Shown here: one piece after another, positions 14,452 through 23,830 of the stretch
How positions within the stretch are numbered: position 1 is the stretch's first letter
Layout of the letters: every line of letters begins with the position of its first letter
NCBI GenBank assembly: GCA_900316805.1
Contig: ONEJ01000074.1
Location: forward strand, 1 to 35,683
Direction: 5' to 3'
Origin: an uncultured Lachnospiraceae bacterium
Lineage (GTDB): Bacteria; Bacillota; Clostridia; Lachnospirales; Lachnospiraceae
DNA length: 35,683 nt
Program-made: the position numbers and the translations under genes
The notes under the pieces: generated by a model
Database searches by the model: none
Seen by the model: the letters and a program-made list of their open reading frames with translations, nothing else
What the model was told of the DNA's origin: nothing

Positions 14452-17400
14452 GAGTTTATGGCCGTTAGCATTTCTGCTGGCGGTCCCAGTGGTCGTGATT
14501 TTATATTTGCTGGTGCCCAAGGGGGAGGATACGAAGATCTCCTCCAACTTGTTGTGGGAAAAATTATTTAAAAACCAGCAGTCCAAAACCTTTTGGGACA
14601 AATTTCTGCACAATTTTCTCATGTATCTGCAGATCGTGATCCTGCTGCTGATGATTCTGGCACTGATGTCGCCTTTTATCAGCAGAAAAGGAATCGGGCG
14701 GGGAAATACCATTTACCTGCTGGATACCAGTGGAAGTATGCAGCATCTGACGAAGAGCGGGGACACAAGACTGGAGGCTGCCGCGAAGGAAATCCGGGAA
14801 GAGATGAAGGCTGCGGATGGCTCCTGGTCTGTCATAACCTGTGACGGAACCGGCACCAGCCTTCTTGCGGTGAATTCCTCCAACCGGCAGAAGATTGCAG
14901 CCAGCCTGAAAAAGCTGGAATGCTCGGATGCTTCCGGGGATCTTTCCGAAGCGGCGGGAACCATCCAGACCCTGCTGGGGGAAGAGAAAAAGACGGAGGT
15001 GGTGATTTATACCGATGGTATCGGCGCCAAAGAGGCCCGGAAGCTGACGGAGCAGTTTTCTGCCCAGGTGCGGGTCATGGGAGAGCCGGTGAATAATGTG
15101 GCTCTGACGTTTCTGTCCTGCAGCAGTGGAACATCCGGCGCCGGGAATTCTGCGGATTCGGAAGAAGTGGCCGGCAGCGGAAGTGCACAGGACTCGTTGA
15201 ATGGCGGTGCAGGCACGGGGGAAAGCGCAGATACACAGGGCGACACCGCGGCTGTGGGTCTTGTGAATTACAGTGACAGGACAGCGGCGCTGGAGCTGGC
15301 CTTATATGAGGATGACAAGGTTATTGATATCCGTGAGCTTTCCTTAAAGCCGGAGGAGACCTTTACCTGCCTGTTTCAGGGAATTTCCTGGGATGGGAAG
15401 CCTCTCTGCGCCCAGATTTCCTCCATATCCTTTGAGGGAGATGAAATCGGGGATTCCCTGGCAGCGGACAACTGCGTTTACGCTGTGGCAACGGAGAAAA
15501 ATCAGGTGGATGCGGTGCTGATGGGAGAGGGAAATCTCTATCTGGAAAAGGCCTATCAGGCAGTAACCGGGCAGAATCTGTCCCGGGTGAAGCCGGGGGA
15601 TCTCTATTCTCTGGAGGAGGGGGCTGAAACCGCAAAATCTGCGGGAAAGAAGCCCGTTTTGATCTACGATGCAGGAACCTCTGCCCTTCAGGTGGAAACT
15701 GCAGACAGGATGACCTTTGATGATTCCACAGCTTCCACGGGGAAAAAGAAAAATATCTCTCTTTCCGGCTCCGATACAGAGCTGACCGCTGGAATTACCT
15801 CCTTGTCTTTTGGGGTCAACGGGACTTATACTTACGATGTCCCGGAATGGGGCACCGGTTTCTTATGGGCAGGGGAGGAATGTGCTGCCTATTATGGAGA
15901 ACATGACGGCTGCCGGCAGGTGGTTTTCGGTTTTGACATCCGGGAATCGGATTTTGCCCTGAAGGCAGAGTTTCCGGTGCTGATGTCCAATGCCCTGAAT
16001 TATCTGATGGACAGCTCCCTGCTGGCGCAAAATGTCTATGAGGCGGGGGAGACGGTGCTGTTTCGTCCCCAGTCGGATGTAGATGTCAGCGGGATTTCTG
16101 CGCCTACAGACAAGGTCGGTCTGTATCCGGTGAAAGCCGGAGAGAAGGAGGAAAGTTATGTAGTCCGTTTTGCCCAGGATCAGTCGGACGGAAGAATTAC
16201 GGCAGAAGGGACAGAGGCTGCCGCGAAGGTCAGCAGCCAGACCATCAAAAGACAGCTTCGGAATGTGATTCTTCTTCTGGTTCTGCTGCTCCTTGTTCTG
16301 GAGTGGATCTGCTATGTGCGTCAGATGCGTTACCGTGGAAAATTTTATCTGGCTGTACGGCTGATGCTTTTGGGTCTTGTGATCTTGTCCCTGTCCGGAA
16401 TTTCCATCAACCGGAGGGGCAGTGCGGACACCACGATTTTTCTGGTGGATCTGTCTAGGAGCAACGAACAGAATCTGGAGCAGATGAACAGAGATCTTTC
16501 CAGTATGATTGAGAAAATGCCGGGAAAAAACCGTTACGGTCTGGTGGCCTTCGGCAAGGATGCGGTGGTGGATCAGTTTCTGACACAGGAGAAGCATTTT
16601 TCCGGTATTATGTCCAAGCCCCAGCAGGCGGCCACCAACATCGAGGATGCCATATTAAAGGGGCTGTCCATGATTCCGGAGAATGCGGCGGGACGTCTGG
16701 TGGTTCTGACGGATGGCAAAGAAACCAGGGGAAATGCTAAGAATACAATATCTGCCCTCTCTTCGGGACAGACGGAGCTTTTGTCGGTGCTGTATGAGAC
16801 GAAGCAGGGGAAGGACGCCTACATGGAAAAAGTGGAGCTTCCCTCTTATCTGTATGCCGGGGATTCCTATTCCATGACGGCGACGGTGGTCAGCAACTAC
16901 GATACGGATGCGGTTCTTCAGATTCTGCAGGGGACGGAGGTCAAATCCGAATCAAAAGTGCATCTGACCAGGGGCAGCAACCAGTTTGTGTTAAAGCAGA
17001 AGGTCTTTGGAGAGAGTCTGGAGAGCTTTGATGTGCGGGTTGTTGCCGAGGGGGATACCTGCGGGGAAAACAATACTTTCCGGGCCTGTGCCGTGGTAAA
17101 TTCCCTGCCGAAGGTGCTGGTGATTTCCGGCCTGAAGGAGGACAGTAAGAATTTTTCAAGTATTCTGGATGCAGCCGGGGTAAACAGCAGTGTGGTATCT
17201 GCCGTGAACGCGCCGGATACGCTGGAGGAAATGCTGTCTTACAAGACAATTGTGCTGGAAAATGTCCACAAGAGCGATCTGCCGGAGGAATTTTTGAATC
17301 ATATTGATACCTATGTGAAGGATTACGGCTGTGGTCTGATCTGCTGTGGAGGAGAGGAAAGCTATGCGCTGGGGGGCTATCGGGATTCGGAACTGGAAAA

Positions 17401-19063
17401 GGTGCTGCCGGTGGAGATGCAGCTGCGGGGGGGCAACGAGCTTCCCACCCTTGCCATGGTAATGGTGATTGACCATTCCGGCAGTATGAGTACCGATGCC
17501 GGTGACGGCAGCGGCGCCACAAATCTGGATCTGGCGGTGACGGCGGCCAATGCGGCGGTGGATGAGCTGCAGTCCAAAGATTATGTGGGGGTTGTGACCT
17601 TTGATGACCACTTTACCTGGCAGCTGCCTGTGACGAAGGCAGAGGATAAGGATGCGATTCATGAGAAAATAGAGACGGTGCCGGAGGGAGGGGGAACGAC
17701 CATCAAGCCGGCGTTAAATGCGGCTCTTGCGGAAATTGACAAGTGCGAGGCAGATATCCGTCACGTGGTGCTTTTGACGGATGGACAGGGGGAGACCAGC
17801 AATTTCTATGATGTGACATCCGCTTATCAGGAAGCAGGAGTGACCCTTTCCACGGTGGCTGTGGGTACGGACTCGGATCAGCGGCTTCTGAAAAATCTCG
17901 CCGAGCAGTGCAATGGCCGATACTATTATTCGGATATTTCCTCTGACATCCCTAAGATTTTTGCCCAGGAGGTGTTCTTAAGCGGGGATACCTATCTGCA
18001 GAATGGTGATTTTTCCCTGAAGGTGGATGGAAGCAATGCCATTACCGGGGATATTTTTGAAGAGGGATGGCCTATGATCAAAGGCTATGTCAGCGCAACC
18101 CCCAAGAGCCAGGCCCGGGTACTTCTGGCATCGGATAAGGATGATCCGGTGTTGTCGGTGATGCAGTACGGTCTGGGACATACGGTGGCATGGAATACGG
18201 ATGTGACAAATACCTGGACTGGGGGCTTTGCCGGGCAGACGGATTATATAAAACTCTGGAAGAGAATCATTGATTACAGTGCGGGAAATGCCGGAATCGG
18301 CGAGGATTCGGCAGATGTTTCCACCACGGAGGGAAGCACGAAAATCACCTACGAGGCCAGAGATTATACGGAGCAGACCAAGGTGGAGGCAGTATATACC
18401 GCCCCGGATGGAACCACAGAGACGGTGAAGCTGAAGGCCACTGCACTGGGGCAGTTTGAGACTTCCATTGACACGGCCCAGACCGGAATTTATACTTTAA
18501 GTGTCCGCCGTATGGAGGGGGAGGAAATTGAAAATGCCATCAATACGGCAGCTGTGGTACAATATTCTGACGAATATAAATTCGCGCTGACCAACGAGAA
18601 ATTCTCTGAGTTCGTGGAGCAGTACGGCAGGATGATTAAGCCCGATGAGAACTTCTGGAAGAAGCTGACCGCATCTTCCCGGGCAAAGACAGATCTGACG
18701 AAATGGCTTCTCATGATTGCCATCCTGTGGTTTGTGATGGACATTGCGTTCCGGCGGTTTTGCTTTGATCCGAAGCGGACGAGGATTTACAGGGCTGTGG
18801 CTTCGCGGGCTGTGGCACGCAAAGGTGTGGCTGCAGGGAAGGCTTCCGGTGGTTTGGATCGTCGGGGGACAAGAGTATCGGGAAGTGTTGGAACCTTCGG
18901 GGGCGCAGAGGAACAGACAATGGACTCTGCCATGTCGTCAGATGTGGAGACAAAATCTGCTGTTGATGAGAAACAGAAAGGGAAAAAGAAAGCAAAAAAG
19001 GAGCAGCAGCAGACGCTGGATACGGCGGCTCTTTTGAAGAAGAAGCAGCAGAGGAATCAATAA
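14441..19063 (+). CDS. Giant fused BatA-like / VWA-GATase-like membrane protein (1540 aa)
   Basis: Two proteins appear fused. The first half has a BatA-type N-terminus: two membrane helices with SNLLWEKLFKNQQ between them, then a VWA domain whose MIDAS starts LLDTSGSM at 95-99. A beta-rich part and a helix at about 608-624 follow. The second half opens with a helix at about 637-655, a second VWA-like fold starting VDLSRS (D670), an amidotransferase-like segment with IVLENVHKSDLPEEFLNHID and GCGLICCGGEESYALGGYRD, and a third VWA domain with a full MIDAS, VIDHSGSMS (D1011), and LLTDGQGETSN. A last helix is near 1422-1438, with a basic cytoplasmic tail. It overlaps the DUF58 gene and should be the membrane client of MoxR/DUF58. 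Confidence 0.9.
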   Translation: MIFESLWPLAFLLAVPVVVILYLLVPKGEDTKISSNLLWEKLFKNQQSKTFWDKFLHNFLMYLQIVILLLMILALMSPFISRKGIGRGNTIYLLDTSGSMQHLTKSGDTRLEAAAKEIREEMKAADGSWSVITCDGTGTSLLAVNSSNRQKIAASLKKLECSDASGDLSEAAGTIQTLLGEEKKTEVVIYTDGIGAKEARKLTEQFSAQVRVMGEPVNNVALTFLSCSSGTSGAGNSADSEEVAGSGSAQDSLNGGAGTGESADTQGDTAAVGLVNYSDRTAALELALYEDDKVIDIRELSLKPEETFTCLFQGISWDGKPLCAQISSISFEGDEIGDSLAADNCVYAVATEKNQVDAVLMGEGNLYLEKAYQAVTGQNLSRVKPGDLYSLEEGAETAKSAGKKPVLIYDAGTSALQVETADRMTFDDSTASTGKKKNISLSGSDTELTAGITSLSFGVNGTYTYDVPEWGTGFLWAGEECAAYYGEHDGCRQVVFGFDIRESDFALKAEFPVLMSNALNYLMDSSLLAQNVYEAGETVLFRPQSDVDVSGISAPTDKVGLYPVKAGEKEESYVVRFAQDQSDGRITAEGTEAAAKVSSQTIKRQLRNVILLLVLLLLVLEWICYVRQMRYRGKFYLAVRLMLLGLVILSLSGISINRRGSADTTIFLVDLSRSNEQNLEQMNRDLSSMIEKMPGKNRYGLVAFGKDAVVDQFLTQEKHFSGIMSKPQQAATNIEDAILKGLSMIPENAAGRLVVLTDGKETRGNAKNTISALSSGQTELLSVLYETKQGKDAYMEKVELPSYLYAGDSYSMTATVVSNYDTDAVLQILQGTEVKSESKVHLTRGSNQFVLKQKVFGESLESFDVRVVAEGDTCGENNTFRACAVVNSLPKVLVISGLKEDSKNFSSILDAAGVNSSVVSAVNAPDTLEEMLSYKTIVLENVHKSDLPEEFLNHIDTYVKDYGCGLICCGGEESYALGGYRDSELEKVLPVEMQLRGGNELPTLAMVMVIDHSGSMSTDAGDGSGATNLDLAVTAANAAVDELQSKDYVGVVTFDDHFTWQLPVTKAEDKDAIHEKIETVPEGGGTTIKPALNAALAEIDKCEADIRHVVLLTDGQGETSNFYDVTSAYQEAGVTLSTVAVGTDSDQRLLKNLAEQCNGRYYYSDISSDIPKIFAQEVFLSGDTYLQNGDFSLKVDGSNAITGDIFEEGWPMIKGYVSATPKSQARVLLASDKDDPVLSVMQYGLGHTVAWNTDVTNTWTGGFAGQTDYIKLWKRIIDYSAGNAGIGEDSADVSTTEGSTKITYEARDYTEQTKVEAVYTAPDGTTETVKLKATALGQFETSIDTAQTGIYTLSVRRMEGEEIENAINTAAVVQYSDEYKFALTNEKFSEFVEQYGRMIKPDENFWKKLTASSRAKTDLTKWLLMIAILWFVMDIAFRRFCFDPKRTRIYRAVASRAVARKGVAAGKASGGLDRRGTRVSGSVGTFGGAEEQTMDSAMSSDVETKSAVDEKQKGKKKAKKEQQQTLDTAALLKKKQQRNQ

Positions 19064-19083
19064 AAGGAAAAAGGAGATACATC

Positions 19084-20817
19084 ATGCAGTCATCAAGAGA
19101 TTTACAAAATATGTTGCGCAGTATCGATCACAAGAGTTATCCCGCATATAAATCCCTGCGGGGCAGTTATCGTTTTGATGGGTACCAGTTGAATATCGAC
19201 CATGTGCAGGGGGATCCCTTTGCGGCTCCCTCCCACGTCAGTGTGTTTGTGGCGGCGGAGCGCGCCGCGCTTCCGGATTACGCCATGAAGGACGAATTGA
19301 CCAGAGGAGCCTGTGCCGATTATCTTACCAGACAGTTTGGGGCACAGGTGGGGCGTTTTTCTTTTCAGGCAAAGGGATCCGGCAAGAGTGGTTTGATTTC
19401 TGTGACCCATTGTGGGCAGGAAGTCCTTTCCCGCACCGCCTGTGAGGTGGCGGAAAAAGGAATTACGGCTCGTTTTTCCGTAGGATTTCCGGCTAACGGA
19501 AGAACCATTAACGCCAGAGAATTGGAAAAGATTTTGTTCGAATATCTGCCGGTTTGTGTGGAGAAATCCTTTTACTATAAGAACCTGGATGGCAGCAGGT
19601 TAAAGGCGGCAGTGGAGCTTTCTGAGGATCAGGCCTTTATCAGACAGCAGCTTAAGGCCAAAGGTCTGGCAGCTTTTGTGGCAGATCATGCGGTGCTGCC
19701 CAGAGAGAGTGGTATTTCCAGCAAACCCATGAAAAATTCAAAGGAATTTATTTCTCCGGATTCTCTTCGGGTGACGATGGATCTGCCCCATCATGGAACC
19801 ATCACAGGCATGGGAATCCCGGAGGGAATCACCCTCATCGTGGGCGGTGGCTATCACGGTAAATCCACGCTGCTGAATGCACTGGAACTGGGGGTATATA
19901 ACCATATTGCGGGAGATGGAAGAGAATATGTCATCACCGATGAAACGGCTTTAAAGCTTCGTTCCGAGGATGGCCGTTTCATCAAGGATGTGGATATTTC
20001 CATGTTTATCAATGACCTTCCTAATGGGAAGGATACCCATCGTTTTTCCACGGAGGATGCCAGCGGAAGCACCTCTCAGGCGGCGGGCATCGTGGAGGGC
20101 ATGGAGGCAGGAAGCCGTCTGTTTCTTCTGGATGAGGATACTTCTGCCACCAATTTTATGGTAAGAGATGCTTTCATGCAGAGTGTGGTAAGTCCCGACA
20201 AGGAGCCGATTACACCATTTTTGTCCAGAGCAGGAGAATTGTATGAGAAGGCAGGAATTTCAACCATTCTGGTAGCCGGAAGCTCCGGGGCATTTTTCCA
20301 CATTGCGGACACGGTAATTCAGATGGACAATTACCGGCCGGTGAATATTACGGAAAAGGCAAAGAAGCTCTGTGAGAAATTCCCTCTTTCGGCGGAAAAA
20401 CCCTCCGCTTTTGTGCTGCCGGAAAGTCACCGGATCATGACAATCGATGGAAATGGCGCCGTCAAGCGCAGGGATTACCGCACCGGAAAAGTGCGCACCG
20501 GGGAGCCGGAGCGCTTGAAGGTCAAGGTGCAGGGGAAGGATGGTTTTGCACTGGGACGGCAGAATGTGGATCTTCGCTACATCGAGCAGCTCATCGACAG
20601 CGAGCAGACCGCAGCCCTGGGACTCCTCTTAAAATATGCGGTGGAGCATCTGGTGGACGGGAAGAAGACGCTGCCGGAGATTGCAAATTATTTGTGGGAG
20701 CAGCTGCAGAAAAAGGGACTGTCCTTTTTCGCGGAGGGAAGTTATATTCCGGGAGGTTATGCCATCCCAAGAAAGCAGGAGATTTATTCCTGCCTGAACC
20801 GGTATCGCCGGGAATAA
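19084..20817 (+). CDS. ABC-class predicted ATPase (COG3044 type)
   Basis: The 577-residue protein matches the predicted ABC-class ATPase family: N-terminal SYPAYKSLRGSYRFDGYQL and HVQGDPFAAPSHV, Walker A GGGYHGKSTLLNAL with K260, a DISMFINDLPNGKDT segment, the family-specific GSTSQAAGIVEGMEAG in the signature position, and Walker B LFLLDEDTSATNFM. No membrane segment is present. It begins 20 bases after the VWA stop behind AAGGAGATAC, with no terminator between, so it is probably co-transcribed with the operon. The cellular role of the family is unsettled. A housekeeping gene that merely follows the operon is possible. Confidence 0.9.
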   Translation: MQSSRDLQNMLRSIDHKSYPAYKSLRGSYRFDGYQLNIDHVQGDPFAAPSHVSVFVAAERAALPDYAMKDELTRGACADYLTRQFGAQVGRFSFQAKGSGKSGLISVTHCGQEVLSRTACEVAEKGITARFSVGFPANGRTINARELEKILFEYLPVCVEKSFYYKNLDGSRLKAAVELSEDQAFIRQQLKAKGLAAFVADHAVLPRESGISSKPMKNSKEFISPDSLRVTMDLPHHGTITGMGIPEGITLIVGGGYHGKSTLLNALELGVYNHIAGDGREYVITDETALKLRSEDGRFIKDVDISMFINDLPNGKDTHRFSTEDASGSTSQAAGIVEGMEAGSRLFLLDEDTSATNFMVRDAFMQSVVSPDKEPITPFLSRAGELYEKAGISTILVAGSSGAFFHIADTVIQMDNYRPVNITEKAKKLCEKFPLSAEKPSAFVLPESHRIMTIDGNGAVKRRDYRTGKVRTGEPERLKVKVQGKDGFALGRQNVDLRYIEQLIDSEQTAALGLLLKYAVEHLVDGKKTLPEIANYLWEQLQKKGLSFFAEGSYIPGGYAIPRKQEIYSCLNRYRRE

Positions 20818-20850
20818 TGGTGTGGGCTGCCGCCCAAATAACGGAAAAGT

Positions 20851-20879
20851 TTGACAATTCTTGGTTAGATGGATAAAAT
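20851..20879 (+). promoter_or_regulatory. Sigma-A promoter of argS
   Basis: Perfect TTGACA (20851-20856), 17 bases, TAAAAT (20874-20879). Predicted start near 20886, leaving a leader of about 27 bases with GAGGAG before the ATG. Confidence 0.85.
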
Positions 20880-20912
20880 GGTGATGATTCAAAAAGGAAA
20901 TGAGGAGAAAAA

Positions 20913-22700
20913 ATGAAGACGTTAATAGACAGCATTACCGATGTGGTGATGCAGGTATTTGAAGAAAATGGATATGATAAGAAATACGGAAAGGTAACTT
21001 TATCCAATCGCCCGGATCTGTGTGAGTACCAGTGTAATGGTGCCATGGCTGCGGCAAAGGAATATAAGTGTGCGCCTTTTATGATCTCTGACAAGATCGC
21101 AGAAGGGCTTGCCGGTAATGCCATGTTTGAGAGTGCAGAATCTGTTAAGCCGGGATTTATCAACTTAAAGATCAGTCCGGAATACCTTGCAGATTTTGTA
21201 AGCCGGATGAAGGCAGACGAGGGGCGTTTCGGCTGTGAGAAGGCCGAAAATCCCAAGACCATCATAGTGGATTACGGCGGAGCAAATGTGGCAAAGCCAC
21301 TGCATGTGGGACATCTGCGTTCCGCAATCATCGGCGAGAGCGTGAAGCGTATTGGAAAATATATGGGGCACAACATGATCGGTGATGTGCATCTGGGAGA
21401 CTGGGGTCTGCAGATGGGACTGATCATTGTGGAGCTTAAGGAGCGGAAACCGGATCTGGTGTACTATGATGAAAGCTATACCGGTGAGTATCCTACAGAG
21501 CCTCCATTTACCATTTCCGAACTGGAGGAGATTTATCCCACCGCCAGTGGAAAAAGTAAGGAAGATGCCGCATACCGGGAGGCTGCCATGGAGGCAACCA
21601 GTGAGCTGCAGAGCGGAAGAAGAGGTTACCGCGCCCTGCTGGATCACATTTTAAAGGTGTCTGTTACGGATCTGAAGAAGAATTATGACAATTTAAATGT
21701 ATCCTTTGAGCTGTGGAAGGGTGAGTCCGATGCACAGCCCTATATCCCGGACATGGTACAGAAAATGAAGGATCAGGGATTTGCTCATATGAGCGAGGGC
21801 GCTCTTGTGGTGGATGTGGCAGAGGAAACGGACACCAAGGAAATCCCGCCCTGTATCATTTTAAAATCCGACGGTGCATCCCTTTACAGTACCACGGATC
21901 TTGCTACCATTGTCATGCGCGTGCAGGATTACAATCCCGATGCCATTATTTATCTGACGGATCAGAGACAGAGCATGCACTTTGTCCAGGTATTCCGCTG
22001 CGCAAGAAAGACCGGTCTGGTGGATGACCATGTGGAATTAAAGCACATCGGTTTTGGAACCATGAACGGAAAAGACGGCAAGCCTTTCAAGACCAGAGAG
22101 GGCGGCGTTATGCGTCTGGAGTATCTGCTGGATGAAATCAATCAGGAGATGCTGAAGAAGATTAAGGAGAATCAGAAGGAAAAGGAAAATCTCGACATCA
22201 GCGATGACGAGGTGGAAAAGACCGCAAAGACCGTGGCGCTGGCAGCTGTGAAGTACGGGGATCTCTCCAACCAGGCCAGCAAGGATTACGTTTTTGATAT
22301 TGAGCGGTTTACTTCCTTTGAGGGAAATACAGGACCTTACATTCTCTACACCATTGTAAGAATCAAGTCCATTTTACGAAAATATGAGCAGACCGGTAAA
22401 ACACTTCCGACGGAGGCTGTTGCAGGGGCTCACTCAGCCAGTGAAAAGAACCTGATGTTAGTGCTGGCCCGCTTCAATGCCATGATGGAGAACGCCTTCG
22501 AGGAGACAGCACCTCATAAGATCTGTGCTTATATTTATGAGCTGGCCAATGCCTTCAACAGCTTCTATCATGAGACGAAGATTCTCTCCGAGGAGGATGA
22601 GAATATCCAGAAATCCTACATCGGACTTCTTATGCTGACAAAAGGAATTCTGGAAACCTGTATCGATGTGCTGGGCTTCTCCGCCCCTGATCGTATGTAA
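20913..22700 (+). CDS. argS: Arginyl-tRNA synthetase
   Basis: The 595-residue enzyme has the class I HIGH motif as KPLHVGHLRSA with HVGH at 131-134, the ArgRS-typical DYGGANVAKPLHVGH context, GDVHLGDWGLQMG, the SDGASLYSTTDLATI strand-loop, and GKPFKTREGGV in place of KMSKS. The C-terminal helical anticodon-binding domain includes GNTGPYILYTIVRIKSI and LARFNAMMENAFEE. ArgRS charges tRNA-Arg with arginine in the cytoplasm. Length and domain order are normal, with an N-terminal additional domain of about 110 residues. It is a single-gene unit between promoter 20851 and terminator 22800. Confidence 0.98.
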   Translation: MKTLIDSITDVVMQVFEENGYDKKYGKVTLSNRPDLCEYQCNGAMAAAKEYKCAPFMISDKIAEGLAGNAMFESAESVKPGFINLKISPEYLADFVSRMKADEGRFGCEKAENPKTIIVDYGGANVAKPLHVGHLRSAIIGESVKRIGKYMGHNMIGDVHLGDWGLQMGLIIVELKERKPDLVYYDESYTGEYPTEPPFTISELEEIYPTASGKSKEDAAYREAAMEATSELQSGRRGYRALLDHILKVSVTDLKKNYDNLNVSFELWKGESDAQPYIPDMVQKMKDQGFAHMSEGALVVDVAEETDTKEIPPCIILKSDGASLYSTTDLATIVMRVQDYNPDAIIYLTDQRQSMHFVQVFRCARKTGLVDDHVELKHIGFGTMNGKDGKPFKTREGGVMRLEYLLDEINQEMLKKIKENQKEKENLDISDDEVEKTAKTVALAAVKYGDLSNQASKDYVFDIERFTSFEGNTGPYILYTIVRIKSILRKYEQTGKTLPTEAVAGAHSASEKNLMLVLARFNAMMENAFEETAPHKICAYIYELANAFNSFYHETKILSEEDENIQKSYIGLLMLTKGILETCIDVLGFSAPDRM

Positions 22701-22799
22701 TCAAAAATACCACATAGGTGTTCAGCTGGCGAATGAACAGGAATCAGCAAAAACAGGCAAATCTGGTTCTAAAAGAGAGGCATAAACATATAAATGAGT

Positions 22800-22830
22800 C
22801 ATAGGGACAAACGTCCCTATGGCTTTTTTT
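22800..22830 (+). terminator. Intrinsic terminator of argS
   Basis: catagggac (22800-22808) pairs perfectly with gtccctatg (22813-22821) over a 4-base loop, followed by a T run at 22824-22830. It lies 100 bases after the argS stop. Confidence 0.92.
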
Positions 22831-22921
22831 GTTAAATGCATTTTTGCTTCGTAACTGTGAGGGTACTGAACAGTTATGAAATTTTGTATAAACCAAAAGA
22901 AAATAGAGAAGGGTGTGTGTC

Positions 22922-23830
22922 ATGGAATTATTTCACTATCTTCCGGTGGATTTCCGTAAGCAGATCGGCCCTATGGATCTGGAAGGTGCCGAGGAGATCC
23001 GGCTTCGTGTGGGACAACCGCTGGAAATCATATATGGGGATGAAAAGACAAAAAAATTTGGGGTTCTGAAGGGGGAGCAGCTGAGGGAGATGCTCAATTA
23101 TCTGAGCGGTTATTCCGTCTATGCGCTGGAGGAGGAATTGCGGCAGGGATTTTTTACCGTGGAGGGGGGACACCGGGTGGGGGTGTCCGGAAGGACCAGC
23201 TATCGGAAAAAGGGTACATACAACGAAATGGATGCACTGTCCCAGCTCAATGGCATAAATGTCCGGATCGCCCATGAGAAGAAGGGGTGTGCCAGGCCTC
23301 TGATACCTTGGATCTATCATGGGGAGAGCATTTATCACACGATGATTTATGCGCCGCCGGGTGTTGGAAAGACCACTTATCTGCGGGATACGATCCGATG
23401 CCTTTCCGCAGGGGATGGCAGTCGGCGGGGACTGAAGGTAGGTGTGGTGGATGAGCGGTCGGAGATTGCTGCCTGCCATAGAGGCGTGCCCCAGAATGAT
23501 CTGGGACCCAGGTGCGATGTACTGGATAACTGTCCCAAGGAGCAGGGAATGCGGATGCTTCTTCGGTCCATGTCGCCGGAGGTGATCGCGGTGGATGAGC
23601 TGGGACTTCCGGAGGACTTTGCGGCGGTGAAGGAAAGTGCGAAATGTGGGGTGTCTGTGCTGGCAACCATCCACGCCGGGAAAAAAGAAGAGGTGCTGGA
23701 TCGTTTGATGCAGAACGGGTTAAAAGAAATTCTTCCAAAGCTTCGTCTGGTGGGAATTTGCCGGCAGGAGAACGGCACAAGAACTATGGAAATCTGTGAT
23801 GGGCAGGGAAAGTGTCTTTGGAGAAATTGA
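22922..23830 (+). CDS. spoIIIAA: Stage III sporulation protein AA, secretion-type ATPase
   Basis: The 302-residue protein has an N-terminal domain (LPVDFRKQIGPMDLEGAEEI, LRVGQPLE) and a RecA-like ATPase core with Walker A APPGVGKTTYLRDTI (K150), VVDERSEIAACHRG, and Walker B VIAVDELGLPED, then TIHAGKKEEVLDRL. SpoIIIAA resembles type II/IV secretion ATPases and powers the SpoIIIA channel in the mother cell. ATG 22922 follows AAGGG by 8 bases. It starts an eight-gene operon with all genes touching or overlapping. A SigE promoter is expected in the gap 22831-22921, but I could not fix one confidently. Confidence 0.96.
   Translation: MELFHYLPVDFRKQIGPMDLEGAEEIRLRVGQPLEIIYGDEKTKKFGVLKGEQLREMLNYLSGYSVYALEEELRQGFFTVEGGHRVGVSGRTSYRKKGTYNEMDALSQLNGINVRIAHEKKGCARPLIPWIYHGESIYHTMIYAPPGVGKTTYLRDTIRCLSAGDGSRRGLKVGVVDERSEIAACHRGVPQNDLGPRCDVLDNCPKEQGMRMLLRSMSPEVIAVDELGLPEDFAAVKESAKCGVSVLATIHAGKKEEVLDRLMQNGLKEILPKLRLVGICRQENGTRTMEICDGQGKCLWRN

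Noticed and set aside
22831-22921. SigE promoter before spoIIIAA
   Set aside because: Expected from biology, but the best -10 (tatgaaat at 22875-22882) matches only partly and no -35 fits at the right distance.
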